Source: Ampullaceana balthica
Taxonomy: Eukaryota; Mollusca; Gastropoda; Lymnaeidae
Assembly: GCA_944989445.1 (NCBI GenBank)
Contig: CALYLW010001077.1
Coordinates: forward strand, 37,028-101,027
Direction: 5' to 3'
DNA length: 64,000 nucleotides
The position numbers and the translations under genes were made by a program. Within the stretch, counting starts at the first letter, position 1. Each line of letters opens with the position of its first letter. Of this stretch, positions 1-11,600 are shown piece after piece. A model generated the notes under the pieces. The model had not been told where the DNA came from and did no database searches. It was given only the letters and a program-made list of their open reading frames with translations.

Positions 1-493
1 CTCCTCACAATTGTACTATTGACGTGTCGTTGTGTGAATATCTCCTCACCATTGTACTATTGACGTGTCGTTGTATGAATATCTCCTCACAATTGTACTA
101 TTGACGTGTCGTTGTGTGAATATCTCCTCACACTTGTACTATTGACAGGTCGTTGTATGAATATACTCCTCACAATTGTACTATTGACAGGTCGTTGTAT
201 GAATAACTCCTCACAATTGTACTATTGACAGGTCGTTGTATGAATAACTCCTCACAATTGTACTATTGACGTGTCGTTGTATGAATATCTCCTCACAATT
301 GTACTATTGACGTGTTGTTGTATGAATATCTCCTCACAATTATACTATTGACAGGTCGTTGTATGAATATCTCCTCACAATTATACTATTGACAGGTCGT
401 TGTATGAATAACTCCTCACAATTGTACTATTGACGTGTCGTTGTATGAATAACTCCTCACAATTGTACTATTGACGTGTCGTTGTATGAATAT
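1..493. repeat. 41-bp minisatellite, cut by the window start
   Basis: About 12 head-to-tail copies of a 41-bp unit starting CTCCTCACAATTGTACTATT and ending TTGTATGAATAT. Copies differ at a GACGTG/GACAGG site and at TGTGTG/TGTATG. The array is already under way at base 1, so its true length is unknown. The 175 bp between this array and the next show no recognisable gene. Confidence 0.95.
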
Positions 494-667
494 CTCTGTT
501 GGGGGTTGAGCAATGTTGTCTTTCTTACTAAAGTTAGTTTAAGGCAGTCGATTTTTTTCTCCAATTTTAATCTCAAAGACCAAAGAAAAAGTAAAATAAA
601 TGACATCGACCAGGTAGAGAATGACAAGTGTAAGGAACAAAATGAAAACAAAATATGCAACAAAAAT

Positions 668-3600
668 ACACCAGTGAAGTACTAAAGATGTCTGTATCAT
701 ATTTAACACCAGTGAAGTACTAAAGATGTCTGTATCATATTTAACACCAGTGAAGTACTAAAGATGTCTGTATCATATTTAACACCAGTGAAGTACTAAA
801 GATGTCTGTATCATATTTAACACCAGTGAAGTACTAAAGATGTCTGTATCATATTTAACACCAGTGAAGTACTAAAGATGTCTGTATCATATTTAACACC
901 AGTGAAGTACTAAAGATGTCTGTATCATATTTAACACCAGTGAAGTACTAAAGATGTCTGTATCATATTTAACACCAGTGAAGTACTAAAGATGTCTGTA
1001 TCATATTTAACACCAGTGAAGTACTAAAGATGTCTGTATCATATTTAACACCAGTGAAGTACTAAAGATGTCTGTATCATATTTAACACCAGTGAAGTAC
1101 TACAGATGTCTGTATCATATTTAACACCTGTGAAGTACTAAAGATGTCTGTATCATATTTAACACCAGTGAAGTACTAAAGATGTATGTATCATATTTAA
1201 CGCCAGTGAAGTACTAAAGATGTCTGTATCATATTTAACACCAGTGAAGTACTAAAGATGTCTGTATCATATTTAACACCAGTGAAGTACTAAAGATGTC
1301 TGTATCATATTTAACACCAGTGAAGTACTAAAGATGTCTGTATCATATTTAACACCAGTGAAGTACTAAAGATGTCTGTATCATATTTAACACCAGTGAA
1401 GTACTAAAGATGTCTGTATCATATTTAACACCAGTGAAGTACTAAAGATGTCTGTATCATATTTAACGCCAGTGAAGTACTAAAGATGTCTGTATCATAT
1501 TTGACACCAGTGAAGTACTAAAGATGTCTGTATCATATTTGACACCAGTGAAGTACTAAAGATGTCTGTATCATATTTGACACCAGTGAAGAACTAAAGA
1601 TGTCTGTATCATATTTAACACCAGTGAAGTACTAAAGATGTCTGTATCATATTTAACACCAGTGAAGTACTAAAGATGCCTGTATCATATTTAACACCAG
1701 TGAAGTACTAAAGATGTCTGTATCATATTTAACACCAGTGAAGTACTAAAGATGTCTGTATCATATTTAACACCAGTGAAGTACTAAAGATGTCTGTATC
1801 ATATTTAACACCAGTGAAGTACTAAAGATGTCTGTATCATATTTAACACCAGTGAAGTACTAAAGATGTCTGTATCATATTTTACACCAGTGAAGTACTA
1901 AAGATGTCTGTATCATATTTAACACCAGTGAAGTACTAAAGATGTTTGTATCATATTTAACACCAGTGAAGTACTAAAGATGTCTGTATCATATTTAACA
2001 CCAGTGAAGTACTAAAGATGTCTGTATCATATTTAACACCAGTGAAGTACTAAAGATGTCTGTATCATATTTAACACCAGTGAAGTACTAAAGATGTCTG
2101 TATCATATTTAACACCAGTGAAGTACTAAAGATGTCTGTATCATATTTAACACCAGTGAAGTACTAAAGATGTCTGTATCATATTTAACACCAGTGAAGT
2201 ACTAAAGATGTCTGTATCATATTTAACACCAGTGAAGTACTAAAGATGTCTGTATCATATTTAACACCAGTGAAGTACTAAAGATGTCTGTATCATATTT
2301 AACACCAGTGAAGTACTAAAGATGTCTGTATCATATTTAACACCAGTGAAGTACTAAAGATGTCTGTATCATATTTAACACCAGTGAAGTACTAAAGATG
2401 TCTGTATCATATTTAACACCAGTGAAGTACTAAAGATGTCTGTATCATATTTAACACCAGTGAAGTACTAAAGATGTCTGTATCATATTTAACACCAGTG
2501 AAGTACTAAAGATGTCTGTATCATATTTAACACCAGTGAAGTACTAAAGATGTCTGTATCATATTTAACACCAGTGAAGTACTAAAGATGTCTGTATCAT
2601 ATTTAACACCAGTGAAGTACTAAAGATGTCTGTATCATATTTAACACCAGTGAAGTACTAAAGATGTCTGTATCATATTTAACACCAGTGAAGTACTAAA
2701 GATGTCTGTATCATATTTAACACCAGTGAAGTACTAAAGATGTCTGTATCATATTTAACACCAGTGAAGTACTAAAGATGTCTGTATCATATTTAACACC
2801 AGTGAAGTACTAAAGATGTCTGTATCATATTTAACACCAGTGAAGTACTAAAGATGTCTGTATCATATTTAACACCAGTGAAGTACTAAAGATGTCTGTA
2901 TCATATTTAACACCAGTGAAGTACTAAAGATGTCTGTATCATATTTAACACCAGTGAAGTACTAAAGATGTCTGTATCATATTTAACACCAGTGAAGTAC
3001 TAAAGATGTCTGTATCATATTTAACACCAGTGAAGTACTAAAGATGTCTGTATCATATTTAACACCAGTGAAGTACTAAAGATGTCTGTATCATATTTAA
3101 CACCAGTGAAGTACTAAAGATGTCTGTATCATATTTAACACCAGTGAAGTACTAAAGATGTCTGTATCATATTTAACACCAGTGAAGTACTAAAGATGTC
3201 TGTATCATATTTAACACCAGTGAAGTACTAAAGATGTCTGTATCATATTTAACACCAGTGAAGTACTAAAGATGTCTGTATCATATTTAACACCAGTGAA
3301 GTACTAAAGATGTCTGTATCATATTTAACACCAGTGAAGTACTAAAGATGTCTGTATCATATTTAACACCAGTGAAGTACTAAAGATGTCTGTATCATAT
3401 TTAACACCAGTGAAGTACTAAAGATGTCTGTATCATATTTAACACCAGTGAAGTACTAAAGATGTCTGTATCATATTTAACACCAGTGAAGTACTAAAGA
3501 TGTCTGTATCATATTTAACACCAGTGAAGTACTAAAGATGTCTGTATCATATTTAACACCAGTGAAGTACTAAAGATGTCTGTATCATATTTAACACCAG

Positions 3601-3690
3601 TGAAGTACTAAAGATGTCTGTATCATATTTAACACCAGTGAAGTACTAAAGATGTCTGTATCATATTTAACACCAGTGAAGTACTAAAGA
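668..3690. repeat. 38-bp minisatellite, about 80 copies
   Basis: Unit CACCAGTGAAGTACTAAAGA followed by TGTCTGTATCATATTTAA. Variants (CTACAG, GTATGT, AACGCC, TTGACA, GAACTA, GATGCC) sit between about 1090 and 1960. From about 1960 to the right edge the copies look identical. The unit contains in-frame TAA stops, so the array has no long ORF. Confidence 0.97.
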
Positions 3691-3862
3691 TTCAGATTTA
3701 GCTTAAAATGGCTACTTATATTTTGTTGACTATCTGAGAACAATTTCACAGCTATTCGTATCAATCGAATGGAATTTCTATTAGTTAACCCGGTAGGTGC
3801 AGAGGAGAATTCTCGACAACTTCATTGGTAAATAAATTTGTTTTAGGTGAATAACACAAATT

Positions 3863-4330
3863 AACTATAACTATAACTATAACTATAACTATAACTATAA
3901 CTATAACTATAACTAGAACTATAACTATAACTATAACTATAACTATAACTATAACTATAACTATAACTATAACTATAACTATAACTATAACTATAACTAT
4001 AACTATAACTATAACTATAACTATAACTATAACTATAACTATAACTATAACTATAACTATAACTATAAGTATAACTATATCTATAACTATAACTATAACT
4101 ATAACTATGAACTAAACTATAACTTTTGACCTATAACTATCATGTTGAACTATAACTATCACTTTAACTATAACTATCATTGTTGACTATAACTATCATT
4201 GTTGAAACTATAACTATCATTGTATGACTATAACTATCATTGTAACTATAACCTATAACTATAACTATAACTATCATTGATAACTAAACTATCATATAAC
4301 TATAACTATAACTATAGACCTATAACCTAT
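3863..4330. repeat. (CTATAA)n hexamer array grading into a longer unit
   Basis: Nearly pure CTATAA repeats run to about 4110. After that the hexamers are interrupted by CATTGTTGA-type inserts, as in CTATAACTATCATTGTTGA, which resemble the unit of the next array. Confidence 0.95.
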
Positions 4331-4389
4331 GCCAATTGCGTTTGACCTTAAACGTAGAGGTCATTGGGTTTTAACTCTTTACAAGTAGA

Positions 4390-6297
4390 TCTGAACTATC
4401 ATTGTTGGACCTAAACCTATCATTGTTGAACCTAAACCTATCATTGTTGGACCTAAACCTATCAATGTTGAACCTAAACCTATCAATGTTGGACCTAAAC
4501 CTATCAATGTTGAACCTAAACCTATCAATGTTGGACCTAAACCTATCATTGTTGGACCTAAACCTATCATTGTTTGACCTAAACCTATCATTGTTTGACC
4601 TAAACCTATCATTGTTGGACCTAAACCTATCATTGTTGGACCTAAACCTATCATTGTTGGACCTAAACCTATCATTGTTGGACCTAAACCTATCAATGTT
4701 GGACCTAAACCTATCATTGTTGGACCTAAACCTATCAATGTTGGACCTAAACCTATCAATGTTGGACCTAAACCTATCATTGTTTGACCTAAACCTATCA
4801 TTGTTGGACCTAAACCTATCATTGTTTGACCTAAACCTATCATTGTTGGACCTAAACCTATCATTGTTGGACCTAAACCTATTATTGTTGGACCTAAACC
4901 TATCATTGTTGGACCTAAACCTATCATTGTTGGACCTAAACCTATCATTGTTGGACCTAAACCTATCATTGTTGGACCTAAACCTATCATTGTTGGACCT
5001 AAACCTATCATTGTTGGACCTAAACCTATCATTGTTGGACCTAAACCTATCATTGTTGGACCTAAACCTATCATTGTTGGACCTAAACCTATCATTGTTT
5101 GACCTAAACCTATCATTGTTGGACCTAAACCTATCATTGTTGGACCTAAACCTATCATTGTTGGACCTAAACCTATCATTGTTTGACCTAAACATATCAT
5201 TGTTGGACCTAAACCTATCATTGTTGGACCTAAACCTATCATTGTTGGACCTAAACCTATCATTGTTGGACCTAAACCTATCATTGTTGGACCTAAACCT
5301 ATCATTCTTGGACCTAAACCTATCATTGTTGGACCTAAACCTATCATTGTTTGACCTAAACCTATCATTGTTGGACCTAAACCTATCATTGTTGGACCTA
5401 AACCTATCATTGTTGGACCTAAACATATCATTGTTGGACCTAAACCTATCAATGTTGAACCTAAACCTATCATTGTTGAACCTAAACCTATCAATGTTGG
5501 ACCTAAACCTATCAATGTTGAACCTAAACCTATGAATGTTGGACCTAAACCTATCATTATTGAACCTAAACCTATCAATGTTGAACCTAAACCTATCAAT
5601 GTTGGACCTAAACCTATCAATGTTGGACCTAAACCTATCATTGTTGAACCTAAACCTATCAATGTTGAACCTAAACCTATCAATGTTGAACCTAAACCTA
5701 TAAATGTTGGACCTAAACCTATCAATGTTGGACCTAAACCTATCATTGTTGAACCTAAACCTATCAATGTTGAGCCTAAACCTATCAATGTTGAACCTAA
5801 ACCTATCATTGTTGGACCTAAACCTATCATTGTTGGACCTAAACATATCAATGTTGGACCTAAACCTATCATTGTTGAACCTAAACCTATCATTGTTGGA
5901 CCTAAACCTATCATTGTTGGACCTAAACCTATCAATGTTGAACCTAAACCTATCAATGTTGAACCTAAACCTATCAATGTTGAACCTAAACCTATCATTG
6001 TTGGACCTAAACCTATCATTGTTGGACCTAAACCTATCATTGTTGAACCTAAACCTATCATTGTTGGACCTAAACCTATCATTGTTGAACCTAAACCTAT
6101 CAATGTTGAACCTTAACCTATCAATGTTGAACGTAAATCTTTCAACGTTGGACCTAAACCTATCAATGTTGAACCTAAACCTATCAATGTTGAACCTAAA
6201 CCTATCAATGTTGGACCTAAACCTATCATTGTTGAACCTAAACCTATCATTGTTGGACCTAAACCTATCATTGTTTAACCTAAACCTATCATTGTTG
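4390..6297. repeat. 21-bp minisatellite, about 90 copies
   Basis: Unit CTAAACCTATCATTGTTGGA plus C, with variants CAATGTT, GTTTGAC and GTTGAAC. The length is a multiple of three and the unit has no stop in most frames. This creates overlapping ORFs of up to 645 codons on the minus strand (heptad N-D-R-F-R-S-N) and several on the plus strand. Copy differences fall at fixed unit positions and show no sign of protein-level constraint, so I treat the ORFs as artefacts. Confidence 0.95.
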
Positions 6298-6299
6298 AT

Positions 6300-7275
6300 A
6301 GCTATCATTGAACAGCTGGTATCAGTCCAAAGAAGAAGAATTCAAAGCCAACGACAAAGTCAACTTTAAATTGGGACATCACTGGATCAAGTTGATATTT
6401 TGTAGAGGATTTTATAATTGTAAGTTGTAATGTGAATGTACGGGGTTATAGTGTACACTGTCTACAGGGACATATTTCCCCCGACTGCTAAATTGGGAAT
6501 CTGAACTTTTATTGATGCTACTTTTAAGACTCGGTCACCTGAAAATCTTTATCATCTTTTATTCTGACCTCATTTAAAAAGTATTATTAAGTATTAATAT
6601 AGTACACACTTTTGTCTATTCACTTCTTATTTATTGTGCACATGTTCATTTATTAAGCTATCGTGCACCGTCTTGTTCAGCTTTATATCCCTCAAGTTCG
6701 CCGTCGTTTCAGATTTATATACCCAAGGTGACTGATATTTCAGATCTAGTATCCTCCAAGGTCACCGATGGCGTCAGGTCATTGCTTAACTTTCAATTCA
6801 CTAACCGATTCACTAACCCCCACCCCCACCACCACCCCCACCCCCACCCCTGGTCTCACGTTGACTGGACCATACAGAGAATGTTATCTAAGGCCAACAG
6901 TTGTTGACGTGTTTATAACTTCTCTGCACTGAAACTCTTTTTATCTCGGAGTCGGAACAATTAGTAATCGCCTTGACTTCTCCGCCACGATTCCAAAAGA
7001 TCGATCTGTATGTACGCTGTTACGGTGTAGGCATATTTTTATGTGCATGTTCGATTGTTGTAATCGAGTTCTATGTTTTATAAAGATTGTGAGAAATCTT
7101 CGAAAATTATAAAAAGTGCTTTTTTCCCTAAAGATCGTCATTGGGTCAGGAATCAATATGTCTATCCCGCCCCTCCTTAAAAAAACATCTTCATCAATTT
7201 ACAGAGGTGTATCCTACAAGAGAACTTACCAGATGGTAAAGCAAGCGAGCCAGTCACACGTTGAGGCACAGTCAG
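6300..7275. other. No gene seen; CA-rich simple repeat
   Basis: Mixed single-copy sequence without a convincing ORF or RNA gene. A short C/A-rich simple repeat (CCCCCACCCCCACCACCACC) lies at about 6808-6852. Confidence 0.5.
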
Positions 7276-7283
7276 ATTTTGGA

Positions 7284-7441
7284 TAGAGCTGTACCGGATT
7301 AAAATTTTCGAAATCCGGCTAGCCGGATTAGGCCGGATTTATAAAGTAAAATCCGGGAGGATCCGGAACAGGGGCCGGATTTGTAAAAATTTCCGGATTC
7401 CGGATTTACCGAAGCCGGAGCCGAAACCCGATACACCCCTA
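7284..7441. mobile_element. 158-bp hAT-type MITE with 8-bp TSD
   Basis: The element starts TAGAGCTGTACCGG and ends with the reverse complement of TAGGGGTGTATCGG, an imperfect terminal inverted repeat. It is flanked on both sides by ATTTTGGA (7276-7283 and 7442-7449), an exact 8-bp duplication as left by hAT transposases. The interior is built from CCGGATT words on both strands and has no coding capacity, so it is non-autonomous. Confidence 0.88.
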
Positions 7442-7675
7442 ATTTTGGAGAGCTTAGATTGAAAGGTTGATACAATAATTTAGACATTTGTTAGGCCCCT
7501 AGGAATTTAGATTTCCGTGGTGTCACAAAATCACATGCGCTGCCTGAGCAAATGGTGCAACAATATTGTCAAGTAAGAGCCGTCTGCCCCCAAATCAGAT
7601 TGGAAGCTCCTCTGTAGTCCCCTCATAGCGTGGATGCCCCTGGAAATTAGATGGACGGTGGAAAATTTGGGTAAG

Positions 7676-8385
7676 CAATATGTACATCTAATCCTACAAT
7701 CGAATCGCCCCTATAAGTGTGTGCACAATATGTACATCTAATCCTACAATCAAATCGCCCCTATAAGTGTGTGCACAATATGTACAACTTATCCTACAAT
7801 CGAATCACCCCCATGTGTGTGCACAATATGCACATCTAATCCTACAATCGAATCATCCCTATAAGTGTGTGCACAATATGCACATCTAATCCTATAATCG
7901 AATCACCCCTATAAGTGTGTGCACAATATGCACATCTAATCCTACAATCGAATCACCCCTATGTGTGTGCACAATATGTACATCTAATCCTACAATCGAA
8001 TCACCCCTATGTGTGTGCACAATATGCACATCTAATCCTACAATCGAATCACCCCTATGTGTGTGCACAATATGCACATCTAATCCTACAATCGAATCAC
8101 CCCTATAAGTGTGTGCACAATATGCACATCTAATCCTACAATCGAATCACCCCTATGTATGTGCACAATATGTACATCTAATCCTACAATCGAATCACCC
8201 CTATGTGTGTGCACAATATGCACATCTAATCCTACAATCGAATCACCCCTATGTGTGTGCACAATATGCACATCTAATTCTACAATCGAATCACCCCTAT
8301 GTGTGTGCACAATATGCACATCTAATTCTACAATCGAATCACCCCTATGTGTGTGCACAATATGCACATCTAATCCCTCAATAGG
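7676..8385. repeat. 48-50-bp minisatellite, about 14 copies
   Basis: Unit CAATATGCACATCTAATCCT, ACAATCGAATCACCCCTATG, TGTGTGCA. Some copies have ATAAGTGTGTGCA, which lengthens the unit by 2 bp and shifts the reading frame. The short ORFs here on both strands are therefore by-products. Confidence 0.95.
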
Positions 8386-8879
8386 ATCAGTCCAGTGTTT
8401 GACACATGCTCGTTAGTAGTCTGTTACATCCACCACAATGCCCCCCTCCCCCTCTTTACATCCAATCCTAACCACCCTCTTCAGGTCCTCGTTTGAGATC
8501 ATTAATTCATAAATAACTTCTTATCTCGATGCCATAAATATTTGGTATGTAGCAACGACAACTCTCTTTGTAACTTTCGTCGCTGCATCACCCACCTGCC
8601 CTCCCCATTCCCCCTTGTCGGAGACGAGCCTGGAGCCCTATTGAAACCGAATTACGCCCTTTGCCACGTTTGACGGTAGGTAGGACATCACATCCGGGTT
8701 TCGGGGAGATGCACCCCCCCCCAGCTCTGGTTGTTGTGTGGCCTCGCCCCCCCCCAAATATTCAGTTAATCTTGAGATATCGAAGATACGGCATTGTATA
8801 AACGTCTTGCGGCCCACGCTTATGTTAACAGACAAAAGTTGAACACACCTAGTGGTGGAGCCGGTGTATTGAGTTGTGG
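8386..8879. other. No gene seen
   Basis: C-rich single-copy sequence with runs of C at about 8443 and 8716-8752. The minus-strand ORF at 8638-8934 crosses into the next array and resembles nothing I recognise. Confidence 0.4.
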
Positions 8880-9515
8880 GCGCTGAATGGGGTTGGTGGG
8901 TCATGGGGTCACGGGAATGGTGGGGGGTCGGCATGGGGGTTGGTGGGTCATGGGGTCACGGGAACGGTGGGGGGTCAGAATGAGGGATGGTGGGTTATGG
9001 GGTCATGGGAACGGTGGGGGGTCGGCATGAGGGATGGTGGGTTATGGGGTCATGGGAACGGTGGGGGGTCGGCATGAGGGTTGGTGGGTTATGGGGTCAC
9101 GGGAACGGTGGGGGGCCGGCACGAGGGTTGGTGGGTCATGGGGTCACGGGAACGGTGGGGGGTCGGCATGGGGGATGGTGGGTTATGGGGTCATGGGAAC
9201 GGTGGGGGGTCGGCATGAGGGTTGGTGGGTCATGGGGTCACGGGAACGGTGGGGGTCGGCATGGGGGATGGTGGGTTATGGGGTCATGGGAACGGTGGGG
9301 GGTCGGCATGAGGGTTGGTGGGTCATGGGGTCTCGGGAACGGTGGGGGGGTCGGCATGAGGGTTGGTGGGTTATGGGGTCATGGGAACGGTGGGGGGTCG
9401 GCATGAGGGTAGGTGGGTCATGGGGTCACGGGAACAGTGGGGGGTCGGCATGAGGGATGGTGGGTCATGGGGTCACGGGAACGGTGGGGGTCGGCATGGG
9501 GGATGGTGGGTTATC
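8880..9515. repeat. 47-bp G-rich minisatellite, about 13 copies
   Basis: Unit GGGTTGGTGGGTCATGGGGT, CACGGGAACGGTGGGGGGTC, GGCATGA. Two main variants (GGTTGG with TCATGG and CACGGG; GGATGG with TTATGG and CATGGG) alternate in parts of the array. Each plus-strand unit has four G-runs of three or more, spaced by 4, 4 and 6 bases, which fits the G-quadruplex pattern. Confidence 0.95.
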
Positions 9516-9855
9516 TTGCGGTGGGGGGGGGGTACAAAAACGAGGACAGATGGAATTCGTCTGTTTTTTTTAAAATGGTAAATCTTGAAATCCGAATAAG
9601 ACCAAATATAATAATTTGTATGGTTACCAAAAACATTTATTTTGCAAAGTAAGGAATTTAATAAATGGGGTTTCTTACACGGCGTTATTGCCCAAAAGGA
9701 GAGATTCGTGCCTTTATTTCCTTTACAAGAGGAATTCTCGCCTATTGGATTGCTTAAAAGAGTGTAACACAAGGAACACATTAGCAACATTTTTAGTGTT
9801 TAGTGCTAGCGATTACTTTTAAAATTCAAATTAACAAGAAAAAAAATGTAAAAAT
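9516..9855. other. No gene seen
   Basis: AT-rich spacer between the G-rich array and the 30-bp array, starting with a run of G at about 9523. The overlapping short ORFs on both strands match nothing I recognise. Confidence 0.4.
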
Positions 9856-10512
9856 TTGAGTATCATGAATGCGTTCAAATGTCAGACATGTTTTCAATGG
9901 GAAATAATTCTGAATACAGGAGTGGCTTCCCATGAACGCGAAACACGTCACGTGCTTTTAAACTTCATAGACAAATGTGATATCTGCAAACAATCTTATC
10001 ATGTTGTGTCAAGTACTCACCTCACGACTGACAGCAAGACAAGTAATCACCTCACGACTGACAGCAAGACAAGTACTCACCTCACGACTGACAGCAAGTC
10101 AAGACCTCACCTCACGACTGACAGCAAGTCAAGTACTCACCTCACGACTGACAGCAAGTCAAGTACTCACCTCACGACTGACAGCAAGACAAGTACTCAC
10201 CTCACGACTGACAGCAAGTCAAGTACTCACCTCACGACTGACAGCAAGTCAAGTACTCACCTCACGACTGACAGCAAGTCAAGTACTCACCTCACGACTG
10301 ACAGCAAGTCAAGTACTCACCTCACGACTGACAGCAAGTCAAGTACTCACCTCACGACTGACAGCAAGTCAAGTACTCACCTCACGACTGACAGCAAGTC
10401 AAGTACTCACCTCACGACTGACACGTGTGTGATGATATTCCAGGCCAATGTGACCTTTCTATGCCTGGTTTATATATATATAATTACATTATTGACATTT
10501 TGCTCAACCTGA
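9856..10512 (+). other. 218-codon ORF built on a 10-residue tandem repeat; coding status doubtful
   Basis: The frame opens with ATG at 9856. Residues 9-12 (CQTC) and about residues 41-44 (CDIC) form two CxxC pairs, loosely like a zinc-binding module. About 14 copies of a 10-residue repeat containing HLTTDSK follow, one per 30-bp DNA unit. The frame ends in a hydrophobic stretch (about 192-215). A second frame through the repeat is also open, and repeat differences (AAGACA/AAGTCA) change residues. I know of no family match and see no splice sites or codon bias. It may be an exon relic next to a minisatellite. Confidence 0.2.
10008..10425. repeat. 30-bp minisatellite, about 14 copies
   Basis: Unit CAAGTACTCACCTCACGACT plus GACAGCAAGT. 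Copies are almost identical, with an A/T change near the unit end. The unit also carries CTCACCTCAC, whose reverse complement GTGAGGTGAG resembles splice-donor sequence. Confidence 0.95.
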
Positions 10513-10607
10513 TTTATCTACGTGTAGATTCACTCGGGAAAAATGCATTATAGAAATAATTGTTTAAAATACTTAAATCTTAGCAATCAATCTTGTTCAT
10601 CCTAATG

Positions 10608-10757
10608 TTATCTTATATATTACAGACGCACCTTCCATAGAGAAGATTATTGCGCATACGCTTATCAATGATTTGTGGCTAGTCTTGCGCTTTTATAAGG
10701 GTTTTGACTTTTGAAAGTGTTCTGGTTTTCTTGGTTTGCTCAGGTAACCAATACCAC
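10608..10757 (-). mobile_element. LINE 3' end, 5'-truncated copy
   Basis: On the minus strand this reads through the end of a LINE ORF2 into the 3' tail shared with the copies at 41233, 42810 and 54603. Landmarks are the stretch with AATCTTCT, then GGTGCGTCTGTAA and an AGATAAGAT-type tail, here decayed. Only about 150 bp remain. Confidence 0.8.
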
Positions 10758-10915
10758 ACCGGAGTGGCAGACGTGGGGGGGGTGGGGGTGGAAGACTTGT
10801 TTTTGTTGGATCTTTGGAATGGGACAAGTCAAGTGTTGTTATCATAATGTCTATTTGAGTCTAAAGAGTGGGGGGGGGGTGTGAACCAGGATCCTAGTCT
10901 CAAACTCAACCGTTC

Positions 10916-11484
10916 GACTGTTCATAGACCTTTAAATATCATCTGTATCTAATAAGGCAATCTTTCAATGTAAGCTGTGTTTAGTTAACTGTTCATAGAC
11001 CTTTAAATATCATCTATATCTAATAAGGCAATCTTTCAATGTAAGCTGTGTTTAGTTAACTGTTCATAGACCTTTAAATATCATCTATATCTAATAAGGC
11101 AATCTTTCAATGTAAGCTGTGTTTAGTTAACTGTTCATAGACCTTTAAATATCATCTATATCTAATAAGGCAATCTTTCAATGTAAGCTGTGTTTAGTTA
11201 ACTGTTCATAGACCTTTAAATATCATCTATATCTAATAAGGCAATCTTTCAATGTAAGCTGTGTTTAGTTAACTGTTCATAGACCTTTAAATATCATCTA
11301 TATCTAATAAGGCAATCTTTCAATGTAAGCTGTGTTTAGTTAACTGTTCATAGACCTTTAAATATCATCTATATCTAATAAGGCAATCTTTCAATGTAAG
11401 CTGTGTTTAGTTAACTGTTCATAGACCTTTAAATATCATCTGTATCTAATAAGACAACCTTTCAATGTCAGCTGTGTTTAGTTA
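10916..11484. repeat. 71-bp minisatellite, 8 copies
   Basis: Unit ACTGTTCATAGACCTTTAAA through TAAGCTGTGTTTAGTTA. Inner copies are identical. The first and last carry the same CTGTATC variant, and the last has three further changes (AAGACAACC, GTCAGC). Confidence 0.95.
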
Positions 11485-11600
11485 ACGTGATGACGTCAAT
11501 ATTTCATCACATTTAAAAAACATAATGTTTCACGTCTTATTTCTCTGACCCAACAACAACAACATTATTATTATTGTGTATATACCGGCTACAGAAATGT

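Noticed and set aside
668..3690. CRISPR-like array of regular repeats
   Set aside because: The copies are contiguous with no spacers between them, and the context is eukaryotic.
3863..4110. Telomeric repeat
   Set aside because: CTATAA is not the TTAGGG type expected in molluscs, and the array is internal and changes into another repeat.
4371..6308. 645-codon minus-strand heptad-repeat protein
   Set aside because: Produced by a stop-free 21-bp unit; overlapping frames on both strands are equally open, and the array derives from a CTATAA microsatellite.
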